From positions 310,001 to 374,000 of the forward strand of contig NZ_CP038799.1 in NCBI RefSeq assembly GCF_012223425.1: a stretch of DNA of 64,000 nt, given 5' to 3'. The notes beneath the pieces are model-generated. The model saw only the letters and a list, made by a program, of their open reading frames with translations. It did not search any database and was not told the origin of the DNA. The position numbers and the translations under genes are program-made. Shown here one piece after another: positions 19,858 through 28,657 of the stretch. The DNA comes from Mycolicibacterium frederiksbergense (GTDB lineage Bacteria > Actinomycetota > Actinomycetes > Mycobacteriales > Mycobacteriaceae). How positions within the stretch are numbered: position 1 is the stretch's first letter; each line of letters begins with the position of its first letter.

Positions 19858-20732
19858 TTCGGACTCCTCATCGTTTCCGGGTCGGCATGATCGACGACGC
19901 CCAGCGCGGACCGTGCCCGCTGCTCGTAGCCGTTGCGGGCGTCGGTGTCGAATTCCAAGAAGACCTTGTCGGTGCCGACCCGGCGGCCCACCCAGCGTCG
20001 GCCGCGCGGCCCGAGCAGGCCCAGCGGCCCGAGTACGAAGCGGATGCCGCCCGGCACCGTCACATGTGTCTTCGGTTTGTCGAGTGCCCGGACGATGGCC
20101 GCGGCGATGTCCTCGGGCTCCACGGGCCGGTTCGCCCTGGTCTCCGCGGTGCCGGTGATCAGCTCGGTGCGGGTGAACGGCGGCATCACCACGCTGACCT
20201 GGATGCCGCGGTCGGCGAACTCGTCGGCCATCGCGCTGGAAAAGCTGATCACCGCGGATTTCGTTCCGGCGTAGACGGTTTGACCGGGTACCGGCATCAG
20301 GCCCGCGAGTGAGGCGACGTTGATGATGTGACCGGCGCCGCGGTCGATCATCTCGGGCAACACCAATTGGCAGCCGGTGATCACCCCGTAGAAGTTCACC
20401 TCGATGGCCGAGCGCAGTGCCTGTACGGACTGGTCCAGCAGCCCGCCGATCGGCATCACGCCGGCGTTGTTGATCAGCACGTCGACGCGGCCATCCCCGT
20501 CGACGCGGGCCTGTTTCAGGAAGCTGGTGAACGACTCCCGGTCGGTGACATCGAGTGGGTGGCCGCTGACCCGGTCGCCGCCGAGCGTGGACACCGCGGC
20601 GTGTAGCGCCTCGACGTCACGGTCACCGATGATCACCCGGGCCCCGCGGTCGCGCAGCGCCCTGGCGGTGGCGTACCCGATGCCGCGGGCGGCGCCGGTG
20701 ATCGCCACCGTCTTGCCACTGATTCTGTCCAC
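19854..20732 (-). CDS. SDR-family oxidoreductase
   Basis: About 292 residues from a GTG with AGAGG six bases upstream. An ATG at 20753 would overlap the previous stop by eight bases and is also possible. The cofactor motif is TGAARGIGYA, NNAG is present, and the catalytic residues lie in NVASLAGLMPVPGQTVYAGTKSAV (Ser, Tyr, Lys). The C-terminal ~60 residues form a basic extension (GPRGRRWVGRRVG) common in mycobacterial membrane-associated SDRs. It sits between an F420-type LLM oxidoreductase and a P450, which suggests oxidation of an alcohol made by the P450. Confidence 0.82.
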   Translation of the reverse strand: MDRISGKTVAITGAARGIGYATARALRDRGARVIIGDRDVEALHAAVSTLGGDRVSGHPLDVTDRESFTSFLKQARVDGDGRVDVLINNAGVMPIGGLLDQSVQALRSAIEVNFYGVITGCQLVLPEMIDRGAGHIINVASLAGLMPVPGQTVYAGTKSAVISFSSAMADEFADRGIQVSVVMPPFTRTELITGTAETRANRPVEPEDIAAAIVRALDKPKTHVTVPGGIRFVLGPLGLLGPRGRRWVGRRVGTDKVFLEFDTDARNGYEQRARSALGVVDHADPETMRSPK

Positions 20733-20745
20733 ACCGAACCTCTTC

Positions 20746-21798
20746 TCACCCATCAGCATTCACTGCATCTCGGCGCAACCGCACCTCATCGAGCACCGTC
20801 GCGATAGCGGACTCCGACATTCCGGCCGGGAATCCGGGCAGCACCCGGTCGATGGCCCCGGCGCAGCGTTGCACCAACGCGGTTGCCACATCCGGTAATT
20901 CGGCGACCACCGCGAAGGTCTGCAGCATCTCGTCGTCGAACAGGGTGGCCATGGTGTCCCACTCCCCCAGCCGGGACAACCGGTGCAGCTCGTCGTGCAG
21001 GTCGCCCCAGCTGTGCAAGTCCAACACCTTGCGGTAGGCGGGGGTGGATCCGTAGAAAGCCAGCTGTTTACGGTGTGCGGCCGCCGATGCGGAAAACTGC
21101 TCCTCGGTCTCGCCGGTCACCACGAACACCGGGCAGGACAACTCGAAGTCCGCCCGGGAACGCCCCGCAGCGTCCAGACCGGTCTGCAGCGCCGAGGCGG
21201 TCACCTCATCGAGGTAGCGGCGGGTGGTGAAGGCGTGCGCGATCAGGCCATCGGCGACCTCGCCGGCCACCCGGGTCATCAGATCGCCGACGGCAGAGAC
21301 GAAGACCTTGGGCACCCCGTGCGGTTGCGGCTCCGGGGTGAACATCGGCGTCATCAGTTTGTGGCTGTAGAACTCACCCTCGAACTCCAGTCGTGATCCG
21401 TGCTGCCAGGTGTCCCAGATCGCGTGCACCGCGGCCACGAATTCGCGCATCCGCTTCGCCGGGTGGCTCCACGGCATGGAGAAGCGCTTCTCGATGTGGG
21501 CCTGCACCTGGGTGCCAAGCCCGAGGATGAATCGACCTTGGGCGTAGCTGTTCAGATCCCAGCCCAGCTGTGCGACGAGCATCGGATTGCGCGCGAAGGC
21601 CACCGCGATGCTGGTGCCCAGCTGCAGCCGCGAGGTGTGTTCGGCCGCCAACAGCAGCGGCAGGAACGGGTCGTGATTGATCTCCCCGGTCCAGCAGCCG
21701 TCGTAGCCCTGTTGCTCGATCTCGCGTGCCCGCGCCGGGACTGTGGTGAGGTCGCTCGGGATACCGCGATCGATGCTCAGCCGGGCGACATTACCCAT
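20746..21798 (-). CDS. LLM-class (F420-dependent type) oxidoreductase
   Basis: 350 residues, a luciferase-like TIM barrel. GYDGCWTGEINHDPFLPLLLAAEHT near residue 33, LQLGTSIAVAFARNPMLVAQ and QGRFILGLGTQVQAHIEKRFSMPWSHPAKRMREFV are typical of the TIGR03617-type mycobacterial F420 family, whose substrates are mostly unknown. It is the first gene of the LLM-SDR-P450 operon; an operator-like palindrome lies 12 bases upstream of the start at 21810-21828. Confidence 0.85.
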   Translation of the reverse strand: MGNVARLSIDRGIPSDLTTVPARAREIEQQGYDGCWTGEINHDPFLPLLLAAEHTSRLQLGTSIAVAFARNPMLVAQLGWDLNSYAQGRFILGLGTQVQAHIEKRFSMPWSHPAKRMREFVAAVHAIWDTWQHGSRLEFEGEFYSHKLMTPMFTPEPQPHGVPKVFVSAVGDLMTRVAGEVADGLIAHAFTTRRYLDEVTASALQTGLDAAGRSRADFELSCPVFVVTGETEEQFSASAAAHRKQLAFYGSTPAYRKVLDLHSWGDLHDELHRLSRLGEWDTMATLFDDEMLQTFAVVAELPDVATALVQRCAGAIDRVLPGFPAGMSESAIATVLDEVRLRRDAVNADG

Positions 21799-21809
21799 GC
21801 GGGGGACGC

Positions 21810-21828
21810 TACAGTAAGCACTTCAGTA
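21810..21828. promoter_or_regulatory. 19-bp operator, regulon site 1
   Basis: TACAGTAAGCACTTCAGTA matches the consensus TACTGTAA-N3-TTACAGTA at 13 of 16 fixed positions. It sits between the divergent LLM (start 21798) and carboxyltransferase (start 21872) genes, so it could control both directions. Confidence 0.55.
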
Positions 21829-21871
21829 TGGTCAACGAACCCACGACGGCCACCGAGAACAGGACTCCTGG

Positions 21872-23368
21872 ATGACGAACACCCCCGACTGGCAGGAAAC
21901 CCTCGACGATTTGGCGCGTCGTCGCGAGCACACCCTGGCCATGGGTGGACCCGACCGGGTCGCCAAGCATCGTGCCAAGGGCAAGCTCGACGTCCGGGCC
22001 CGCATCGACCGTCTCCTGGACCCTGGCAGCTTCCGCGAATTCGGCACCTTCGCCGGCGGCGAGATCGCCGCGGACGGCATCGTCACCGGCTCCGGGCTGA
22101 TCAACGGATCCCCGGTCATGGCGGGCGCCGAGGACTTCACCACGCTGGCCGGCAGCATCGGCTCGACCGGTAACGCCAAGCGCTACCGGTTGGCCGAACT
22201 CGCGGTACGCGACAAGATCCCGCTGGTCATGCTGCTGGAGGGCGCCGGATTCCGGCCCACCGGAGCGCATTACGGCCGCACCCCCACCGATCTGATCGCC
22301 CAGGCGCAGTGCTCTGGCCGGGTCCCGACGGTGGCCGCCGTGCTCGGCCCGTCGGCCGGCCACGGCGCGCTGGTGGCGCCGGTCAGCGACTTCCGGATCA
22401 TGAGCAGCCAGGGCGCCATCTTCACCGCCGGGCCGCCGGTGGTGCGGGAGTCCACCGGTGAGGACATCACCAAGGAGGATCTCGGCGGACCGAATGTCGC
22501 GCTGCGCAGCGGTGTCATCCACAACCACGCGGACACCGACGAGGGCGTCATCGACGACATCCGCCGTTACCTATCCTACTTTCCGTCCAGCGCATGGTCC
22601 TATCCCGAAGCGCTGCCCTTCGACGAGGACGCCGCCGGCCGGCCCACCCCGGAACTGCTGCAGATTATCTCCCGGGACAACCGGCGGGTCTACGACATGC
22701 GCTCGGTGCTCGACGTCATCTTCGACAACACCGACTGGTTCGAGGTCCAGCCGCAGTTCGGCAAGGCGATCATCTGCGCGCTGGCTCATCTGGGTGGCCA
22801 CCCGGTCGCGGTGGTGGCCAATCAGCCCAATGTGCTGGCCGGGTCCATCGACGCGGATGCCGCGGACAAGGCCGCGCACTTCATCATGGTGGCGGATTCG
22901 TTCCACCTGCCGATCGTGTTTTTGGCCGACAACCCGGGCATGCTGCCGGGCAGCCGCTCCGAGAAGACCGGTGTGCTGCGGGCCGGGGCCCGGATGTTCG
23001 CCGCGCAGACCGCGGCGACGACGCTCAAGCTGCATGTCACGCTGCGCAAGGCCTACGGGTTCGGCTCGATGGTGATGTCGCTGTTGGGATTCGACAGCCA
23101 GGAGGCGACCTTCGCCTTCCCGGGCGCGACCATGGGCGCGATGAGCGCGGCCGCGCTGTCGAAGGCCTCGCACGCCGAGGCCGATCTGTCGGCTCAGCTG
23201 CGAGAGGCCGAACTGTCGGCGTCCTACCGATCCGCGGACCATCTCGGTTTCGACGAACTGATCGACCCGCGCGAGACCCGCGATCAGCTGCTGTCCGCGT
23301 TGACTCGTGGCCTGCGGACCCGGCAGGCCGCGGCGGAACCGGTGCAGCGCACGGTCATCCTCCCCTGA
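21872..23368 (+). CDS. Acyl-CoA carboxylase beta-type carboxyltransferase
   Basis: 498 residues, two crotonase-fold halves. The N-half has a zinc-free start (RVAKHRAKGKLDVRARIDRLLDPGSFREFGTFAG), typical of AccD-type subunits, then KIPLVMLLEGAGFRPTG. The C-half has GHPVAVVANQPNVLAGSID, FLADNPGMLPGSRSEKTGVLRAGARM and FGSMVMSLLGF. No biotin or biotin-carboxylase partner gene is near, so it either borrows an AccA-type subunit or acts in another acyl-CoA reaction. It stands alone downstream of regulon site 1 and converges with the DUF559-type gene through a shared hairpin. Confidence 0.8.
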   Translation: MTNTPDWQETLDDLARRREHTLAMGGPDRVAKHRAKGKLDVRARIDRLLDPGSFREFGTFAGGEIAADGIVTGSGLINGSPVMAGAEDFTTLAGSIGSTGNAKRYRLAELAVRDKIPLVMLLEGAGFRPTGAHYGRTPTDLIAQAQCSGRVPTVAAVLGPSAGHGALVAPVSDFRIMSSQGAIFTAGPPVVRESTGEDITKEDLGGPNVALRSGVIHNHADTDEGVIDDIRRYLSYFPSSAWSYPEALPFDEDAAGRPTPELLQIISRDNRRVYDMRSVLDVIFDNTDWFEVQPQFGKAIICALAHLGGHPVAVVANQPNVLAGSIDADAADKAAHFIMVADSFHLPIVFLADNPGMLPGSRSEKTGVLRAGARMFAAQTAATTLKLHVTLRKAYGFGSMVMSLLGFDSQEATFAFPGATMGAMSAAALSKASHAEADLSAQLREAELSASYRSADHLGFDELIDPRETRDQLLSALTRGLRTRQAAAEPVQRTVILP

Positions 23369-23376
23369 CCGCGATT

Positions 23377-23417
23377 TGTGGAGTTCTCGTCGGATTGGTT
23401 CCGACGAAAACTCCACA
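23377..23417. terminator. Hairpin between convergent genes, copy A
   Basis: Arms TGTGGAGTTCTCGTCGGA and TCCGACGAAAACTCCACA pair over 18 bases with one mismatch around a five-base loop. It lies between the carboxyltransferase and DUF559-type stops. A diverged direct copy occurs at 24324-24366, on the other side of the DUF559-type gene. Confidence 0.65.
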
Positions 23418-23419
23418 CG

Positions 23420-24277
23420 TCACCGCGCGAGTGCGTGTGCGATCTGCGCAATGACGCGATCGGGGTACTCGGTGAGGTCCAGCCAGGTGAATCGCAGGAC
23501 CTGGAAGCCGGCCAGAATCAGAGAATTCTGCCGCACCCGGTCATGATGGAAGTCGTCCGCGCCACTGTGAAACGCAAAGCCGTCGACTTCCAGGATCAGC
23601 TTCGCATCGGGAAACGCGTAATCGACCTTGTACCCCGCTACCCGGTGGTTGGCCTTCCAGCCGGTGATACCCGCCTGGCGAAGGAGCCTCGCGAGCACAC
23701 GTTCCGCCGCGGATCGGGTTCCGTCCTCCGCGGCCCTCAGCAAGCGCCGCGCGGCCGGTGCGCCATGGCGGCCCTTGTTGTTGAGGTGGGCCTTCCACAG
23801 CGCGGGTAGTTCGACGTGCCGTTGCAACGCAGCGTCCATCAGCTTCGCACCCCCACCGCGACGAACGGCGGCTTCGACCACCGTCAGCGGCAATGCCGTC
23901 ACCCGCAGATCATCTCGTTCGACCACCTCGGCAGGATCGAGATCGCGACGACGCAACCTGGTACCGGGCTGGAGACGCAGCCGGCAGTCCCGCGGCACAG
24001 TCACTTCGACGATCTCGGGAGCGAACTGCGTGAGGCGCTGCCACCAGGCCCCGGTCAGACCGCTCGCGACGGCTCGGTGACCGTAAGCCCACACCCCCGC
24101 CCGAATCCGCGCCCTGTCGGTGAATTCGCGGTCGTCCGCGAAGAACACACCACGAGCGCACTGTCGCCACGCGCCGGTGCGCACCCGGTAGTGCACATCG
24201 TCCCGCCCGAGACCGACGTCGTGTGCCTGGGCCAAGGTGATGACGCCGTCATGGTCGCGCAGTAGGTCTGCCAGCAC
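23420..24277 (-). CDS. DUF559 (Vsr-like endonuclease fold) protein with AbiEi-like N-terminus
   Basis: 285 residues. The N-terminal ~70 residues (GVITLAQAHDVGLGRDDVHYRVRTGAWRQCARGVFF) look like the winged-helix start of AbiEi-type antitoxin-like proteins. The C-terminal ~100 residues are a DUF559 domain of the PD-(D/E)xK type: VDYAFPDAKLILEVDGFAFH supplies the Asp and ExD catalytic pattern, followed by DDFHHDRVRQNSLILAGFQVLRFTW. This architecture is frequent and poorly understood in mycobacteria. The gene stands alone between two copies of one hairpin, which hints at a small cassette. Confidence 0.75.
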   Translation of the reverse strand: MLADLLRDHDGVITLAQAHDVGLGRDDVHYRVRTGAWRQCARGVFFADDREFTDRARIRAGVWAYGHRAVASGLTGAWWQRLTQFAPEIVEVTVPRDCRLRLQPGTRLRRRDLDPAEVVERDDLRVTALPLTVVEAAVRRGGGAKLMDAALQRHVELPALWKAHLNNKGRHGAPAARRLLRAAEDGTRSAAERVLARLLRQAGITGWKANHRVAGYKVDYAFPDAKLILEVDGFAFHSGADDFHHDRVRQNSLILAGFQVLRFTWLDLTEYPDRVIAQIAHALAR

Positions 24278-24323
24278 ACTGAATTGGACGCAGCATCCCG
24301 CCGATCGGTTCCCACATCGCGGT

Positions 24324-24366
24324 TTGTGGAGTTCTCGTAGGAATGGTTCCGACGAGAACTCCGCAA
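24324..24366. repeat. Hairpin, copy B of the element at 23377
   Basis: Arms TTGTGGAGTTCTCGT and ACGAGAACTCCGCAA pair with one mismatch. Together with the preceding GCGGT it repeats, in the same orientation, the sequence at 23371-23414. It lies five bases after the downstream LLM stop and could terminate that operon. Confidence 0.6.
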
Positions 24367-24370
24367 CTCG

Positions 24371-25420
24371 CTAGGTGGCGCGGTAGGCCTCGACGATCGG
24401 TTCGAGCTCGTCCGGGGTCGCGCCGTGCATGATGACCGCGTCCGCACCGTAGTCGAACTCCTTGCGGATCCGGTCGACGCACTGCTGGGATGAGCCGGTC
24501 GCCGACGGTTCCAGCCACTCGTCGGGAATGAGCGTGGCGATGTGCTCGATCTGCTCGGCGGTGCCCTTGTGGTCGATACCGCCACCGATGGACTGCACCA
24601 CGGTGTCGTCGCGGAAGCGTTGCAGCACAGCGGGATCCCACCCGTTGGTGTTGACCAGCAGATCGCCGTACCCTTGCAGGTAGGTGGCCAGCCGCGCGAC
24701 GGTCTTCTTCAGCCGCAGCTCCTCGGGCAGGTGGTCGCCGACGGTGGCGAAGCAGGACCACACCCGCACGTCATCGGGATTGCGGCCGGCCTGTTCGGCG
24801 GCCTCCTTGACCGTCTTCACCGCGCGCTGCAACGTCTCCGGGGTGAAGTAGGTGTGCAGGATGACATCGTCGAACTCCCGGCCTCCGAGCGCCAGCGTCC
24901 GCGGCCCGAACGCCACGATCGCCAGCCGGATGTCCTCGTTGAAATCGGGGTCCAGGAACAGCAGCTGGTACTTACCGATCGGGCCGTCGTGGTTGAAGAT
25001 CAGCTCGCCGTGCCACAACCGGCGCATCACCTGCGCGAAATCCTCCATCTGCGCCGTCGTCACCGCCGGCACGCCGAAGGCCCCGTACATCGCCGCGATA
25101 CCCCGACCGAGCCCGAGCGTGAACCGGCCACCGGACAGCCGGTGCATGGTGGTGGCCCACGACCCGGTGATGAGCGGATGGCGGGTGTTGTGATTGGTTG
25201 CCGCGGTGGCGATCTGCATCCGATTCGTCACGGCCAGGGCCGCGCCGGTGAGCGACGACGCCTCCTTGACGTTCCAGCGTTCGGAGATGAATCCGGTGCC
25301 GAAGCCGAGTTCCTCGCCGCGCCGGGCCTCGTCCATCAGCGTGGCCGGCCCCTCGCCGCCGGCTCCCGCCAGCAGGTAGTAGCCCAGCTCATCGAGCACA
25401 CGGGTTTCATCTCGGCTCAC
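24371..25420 (-). CDS. LLM-class (F420-dependent type) oxidoreductase
   Basis: 349 residues from a GTG that overlaps the previous stop as GTGA and has AAGGAG seven bases upstream; the longer frame lies in the SnoaL-like gene and is not real. Luciferase-like barrel with GYYLLAGAGGEGPATLMDEARRGEELGFGTGFISERW, NRMQIATAATNHNTRHPLI and LSGGRFTLGLGRGIAAMYGAFG, as in the TIGR03857-type F420 oxidoreductases. Last gene of a three-gene operon with a SnoaL-like protein and a phosphotransferase-like protein. Substrate unknown. Confidence 0.85.
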   Translation of the reverse strand: MSRDETRVLDELGYYLLAGAGGEGPATLMDEARRGEELGFGTGFISERWNVKEASSLTGAALAVTNRMQIATAATNHNTRHPLITGSWATTMHRLSGGRFTLGLGRGIAAMYGAFGVPAVTTAQMEDFAQVMRRLWHGELIFNHDGPIGKYQLLFLDPDFNEDIRLAIVAFGPRTLALGGREFDDVILHTYFTPETLQRAVKTVKEAAEQAGRNPDDVRVWSCFATVGDHLPEELRLKKTVARLATYLQGYGDLLVNTNGWDPAVLQRFRDDTVVQSIGGGIDHKGTAEQIEHIATLIPDEWLEPSATGSSQQCVDRIRKEFDYGADAVIMHGATPDELEPIVEAYRAT

Positions 25421-25788
25421 GCCCACACTCCTTGTTTGTAGCCACAGTTCCAGACCTCGGTGATCCGCCCGTCGATCACCCGGAAGATCTCCATGCTGGC
25501 GATGGTCGTTTCGGTACCGTCCGTCAGCTTCATCGGCGACTGGTACACGATCGCCACGTGTTCGCCGTCGTCCCCGGCGACGACCAGGTTGAGGTCGAAC
25601 CGGATGCGCTCGAACATCGCCCAATGGTCCACCACCCGGTTGACCGCCTCGGCGTGGGTGAGCACCTTCACCTCGCCGACGTCGTGGCGGGTGACGGTGT
25701 CCCCCAACAGTTCGTCGGCCAGCGCGAAATCGCGCTCGTTCCACACCACCAGGTTGTACTGCTCCACGACCTCACGGGCGGTCCTCAC
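25417..25788 (-). CDS. SnoaL/NTF2-like protein
   Basis: 123 residues with a cone-shaped NTF2-like pattern: an N-terminal helix (REVVEQYNLVVWNERDFALADELLGDTVTRHDVG), a second helix (THAEAVNRVVDHWAMFERIRFDLNLVVAGDDGEHVAIVYQSP) and strands ending MEIFRVIDGRITEVWNCGYKQGVW. Relatives include polyketide cyclases, ketosteroid isomerase-like enzymes and binding proteins. The GTG start overlaps the phosphotransferase stop (GTGA) and its stop overlaps the next start, so all three genes are translationally linked. Confidence 0.78.
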   Translation of the reverse strand: MRTAREVVEQYNLVVWNERDFALADELLGDTVTRHDVGEVKVLTHAEAVNRVVDHWAMFERIRFDLNLVVAGDDGEHVAIVYQSPMKLTDGTETTIASMEIFRVIDGRITEVWNCGYKQGVWA

Positions 25789-26849
25789 GAGAATTCCTCA
25801 AGCGCTGCAACGTCTTCGATGGCGGCGACGGCCCGGTCTATCAGGGTGATGCAGAGTTGTCGCGAGCGTTCGGGCACCACATCCCAGGTGAGCAGCGCGA
25901 CCACCGGCATGAACAGCAGCAGTGCGACGCCGAAACGATAGTCCCGCCAGGCGTCGTCGAACCCGTAGTCGGTGACGCCGCGACTCTCCAGCGCGGCGAC
26001 GTACCCGCGGACCAGTGCTTCGTCCTTGCCCCGGCGCACCGACGTCGGCACTCCCTGGCTCACCAGGTAAGCGATATCGGCGGCACCCGCACCCCGCACC
26101 GCAAGCTGGAAATCGACGATCTTGAGCTCGTCGCCCCGGAAGAACAGGTTGTCCGCGCGGATGTCACCGTGCAGCAGCATCGTCCGTCCCGACAGGGCGT
26201 TCAACGCCTGGGGCGCCAACTCGGCGAACCGTTCGGCGAACCGCGCCACCGCGGGCGGCACCGACTGACTCGTCTTCTCCAGGTAGAGCTGCCAGCCAGG
26301 GGTGAACGCCGGCAGGAACAGGTCGCGGGTCAGCGGGTTGTCGATGTTCGGAAAATCCGGCAGGCCAACGGCGTGTGGGTTGTGCACTGACCAGGCATGC
26401 AGGTCGGCCAGCGCTGCGATACACAGCTCGGCGCGTTCGACGGACAACCCGGCCAGGTGGTCGGCGTTGTCCCAGTCGCGCAGATCCTCCAGCACCAGGA
26501 CGAAGGTGTCACCGTCGATACGCGCGATATGGCAGGCGGGAGTGGAGATCGGCGCCGCGGGTGCGATGTGGCGGTAGAACGCCAGCTCCCTGCGGTATCC
26601 GCCGAGCAGTTCCATCCCGCCGCGTGCCTCCGATTCCGCGGGCAGCTTCACGATGACCGACGCCGGCAGGCCCGCATCACCGTTCAGCCCCAACCGATAC
26701 AGCCGAGCCGAGAATCCGGTGTCCTCGGCGATCCGTTCGGCCTGCACCGAGGTGACGGTCGCCGACCCGGGTAGCGCGTCGGTGAGCCACCCCGCGGTGA
26801 TCTCCTCGATGGCCGACGGGACCGCCACGGGTACAGCGGGTGATGTCAT
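25785..26849 (-). CDS. Aminoglycoside-phosphotransferase-fold kinase-like protein
   Basis: 354 residues from the ATG at 26849, which has GGAGG six bases upstream. The Brenner motif LLHGDIRADNLFF near residue 225 and the DFG-like IVDFQLA mark the APH/choline-kinase fold, and DTFVLVLEDLRDWDNADHLAGL is typical of the ecdysteroid-kinase-like branch. In mycobacteria such genes often stand next to acyl-CoA dehydrogenase or LLM genes; the substrate is unknown. First gene of the operon, divergent from a TetR gene whose likely operator lies 22 bases upstream. Confidence 0.82.
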   Translation of the reverse strand: MTSPAVPVAVPSAIEEITAGWLTDALPGSATVTSVQAERIAEDTGFSARLYRLGLNGDAGLPASVIVKLPAESEARGGMELLGGYRRELAFYRHIAPAAPISTPACHIARIDGDTFVLVLEDLRDWDNADHLAGLSVERAELCIAALADLHAWSVHNPHAVGLPDFPNIDNPLTRDLFLPAFTPGWQLYLEKTSQSVPPAVARFAERFAELAPQALNALSGRTMLLHGDIRADNLFFRGDELKIVDFQLAVRGAGAADIAYLVSQGVPTSVRRGKDEALVRGYVAALESRGVTDYGFDDAWRDYRFGVALLLFMPVVALLTWDVVPERSRQLCITLIDRAVAAIEDVAALEEFS

Positions 26850-26870
26850 CGGTGACCTCCGCACAAATTT

Positions 26871-26903
26871 GACGCTCAACAACTAAGTTAGTTGTCGAGC
26901 GTC
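26871..26903. promoter_or_regulatory. 33-bp near-perfect palindromic TetR operator
   Basis: Half-sites GACGCTCAACAACTAA and TTAGTTGTCGAGCGTC are inverted repeats around one base, with one mismatched pair. It fills the 66-base gap between the divergent phosphotransferase (start 26849) and TetR (start 26916) genes, the classic position for an autoregulating TetR operator. Confidence 0.75.
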
Positions 26904-26915
26904 TAATATGCAAGA

Positions 26916-27515
26916 GTGTCCGAGCGCCTCACCCAGCATCAGCGTGTGGAACAGTCTTCGCGCAGGCTGTTGCAGGCCGCCGCCGAGCTGATCGTCGAAA
27001 AGGGATGGGAGGCAACCACCGCCGCGGACATCGGGCGGCGCGCCGGCTACAGCAGAGCGATGGTGCACGCCCGCTACGGCAGCAAGGACGCCATCCTGGA
27101 GGCGTTCCAGCAGGTTTACGTGGCGCGACTGAATCCGGATCCCGAACCCGGTACCACCGGACTACACCAGGTGCTCGCCCACTTCGACCGGGTGCGGGAG
27201 ATCCACGCCGAGGACGCCTCGGTGACGCGGGCCATGTTCGTCTCCGCCTTCGAAGCCGTGAAGACGAGCTCACCCCTTCGCGCAGGGGTCCGCGAGCAAC
27301 TCAGCGGTGCCGCGAAGAAGGTGGCCGCCGGCGTACGCGCCGGGATCGCCGACGGATCACTGCGGCCGGACATCGATGCCGACGCGGCGGTACGCGATAT
27401 CACCGGATCGATCTTCGGTATCGCTTTCCAGTGGGTGGTGCTCCCCGAGGAACACGACCTCGATCACGAGATCACCTGCGTGCGGGCACGCATCATCTCG
27501 GACTACGGCAGCTAG
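26916..27515 (+). CDS. TetR-family transcriptional regulator
   Basis: 199 residues. The N-terminal HTH runs from about residue 13 to 55 (RRLLQAAAELIVEKGWEATTAADIGRRAGYSRAMVHARYGSKDAILEAF); the rest is a helical ligand domain. It most likely represses itself and the divergent phosphotransferase operon through the 33-bp palindrome. Its TAG stop consists of the TA target duplication plus the first base of the IS630 element. The sequence on the far side of the insertions shows that the stop was TAG before insertion too, so the protein is not truncated. Confidence 0.85.
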   Translation: MSERLTQHQRVEQSSRRLLQAAAELIVEKGWEATTAADIGRRAGYSRAMVHARYGSKDAILEAFQQVYVARLNPDPEPGTTGLHQVLAHFDRVREIHAEDASVTRAMFVSAFEAVKTSSPLRAGVREQLSGAAKKVAAGVRAGIADGSLRPDIDADAAVRDITGSIFGIAFQWVVLPEEHDLDHEITCVRARIISDYGS

Positions 27516-28657
27516 TGGTCTGTCTGTGAATTAATCTGGTAGTTTGTAGTATGCCTGTTATGACAGCTGTCGCGTTGCCGGTCAGTGATGCGCAGCGTGC
27601 GGAGTTGGAGCGGATGGCGGCCTCGACGTCGTTGCCGCATCGGCAAGTGGTGCAGGCGCAGGCGCTGCTGTGGGCTGCTGACGGGGTGGCTAACGAGCAG
27701 ATCGCGCGGCGCAGCGGTGTGGACTCGGACACGGTGCGGCGCTGGCGTTCCAGGTTCGCCCAGGAGGGGATCGAGGGGGTGGGCCGGATCGCCAAAGGGC
27801 GTGGACGTAAGTCGAGTCTGCCGGCGGGCACGGTCGAAGAAGTATTGAGGCTGACCCATCAGGGGCGACCTGCCGACGGCTCGACGCATTGGAGTACCCG
27901 CACGTTGGCTGCCCGGGTCGGGATCGGCAAGGACTCGGTGGCCAAGATCTGGGCCGATCACAAGCTCAAGCCGTGGAAGGTCGAAACCTTCAAGGTCAGC
28001 AACGATCCGCGGTTTGAGGAGAAGCTGGTCGATGTCGTTGGGCTGTACATGAATCCACCCGCGCGGGCGGTGGTGTTCAGCTTCGATGAGAAAACCCAGT
28101 GCCAGGCGTTGGACCGTACTCAACCATCGTTACCGATGAAGGCCGGCCGCGCCGGAACCATGACCCATGACTACAAGCGCAACGGCACCATCGACTTGTT
28201 CGCCGCGATGAACGTCGCTACCGGCGAGGTCCTGACCGACCTGCGCAAAGGCCACACCGGTGCGGACGTGTTGCGGTTCTTCAAGCAGATCGACGCCAGC
28301 GTCGCGCGTGGACTCTCTGTACACGTCGTTCTGGATAACCTGTCAGCGCATTCCACGCCTGAGATCGCGAAGTGGTTGGCGCACAAGGATCGTCGCCGCT
28401 GGCACATGCATCCCACCCCGACCTCGAGCTCGTGGCTGAACCTGATCGAGCGATGGTTCAAAGAACTCACCGACAAACGTTTGCGCCGCGGAACCTTCAC
28501 CAGCGTCGCCGAACTCTCCGAAGCCATCATCGCCTGGGCCACCCATTGGAACGCCGATCCCAAACCCTTCATCTGGAAAGCCCCCGCCGAGGACATCATC
28601 ACCAAAGTCCGACGCGGCAGAGCCTCTCTCCACCAGGTCAATACGCAGACGGACCAC
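27515..28657 (+). mobile_element. IS630-family insertion sequence, copy 1 (1143 bp)
   Basis: Terminal inverted repeats GTGGTCTGTCTG (left) and CAGACGGACCAC (right) differ at one position. TA dinucleotides at 27513-27514 and 28658-28659 are the target duplication expected of IS630. It carries one intact transposase gene. Copy 2 at 53709-54850, in the same orientation, appears the same apart from one missing base in a C-run. It inserted exactly at the shared stop-codon site of two convergent genes. Confidence 0.92.

Noticed and set aside
26916..27515. Truncation of the TetR gene by the IS630 insertion
   Set aside because: Joining the flanks across both insertions restores the same TAG stop, so the protein end is native.
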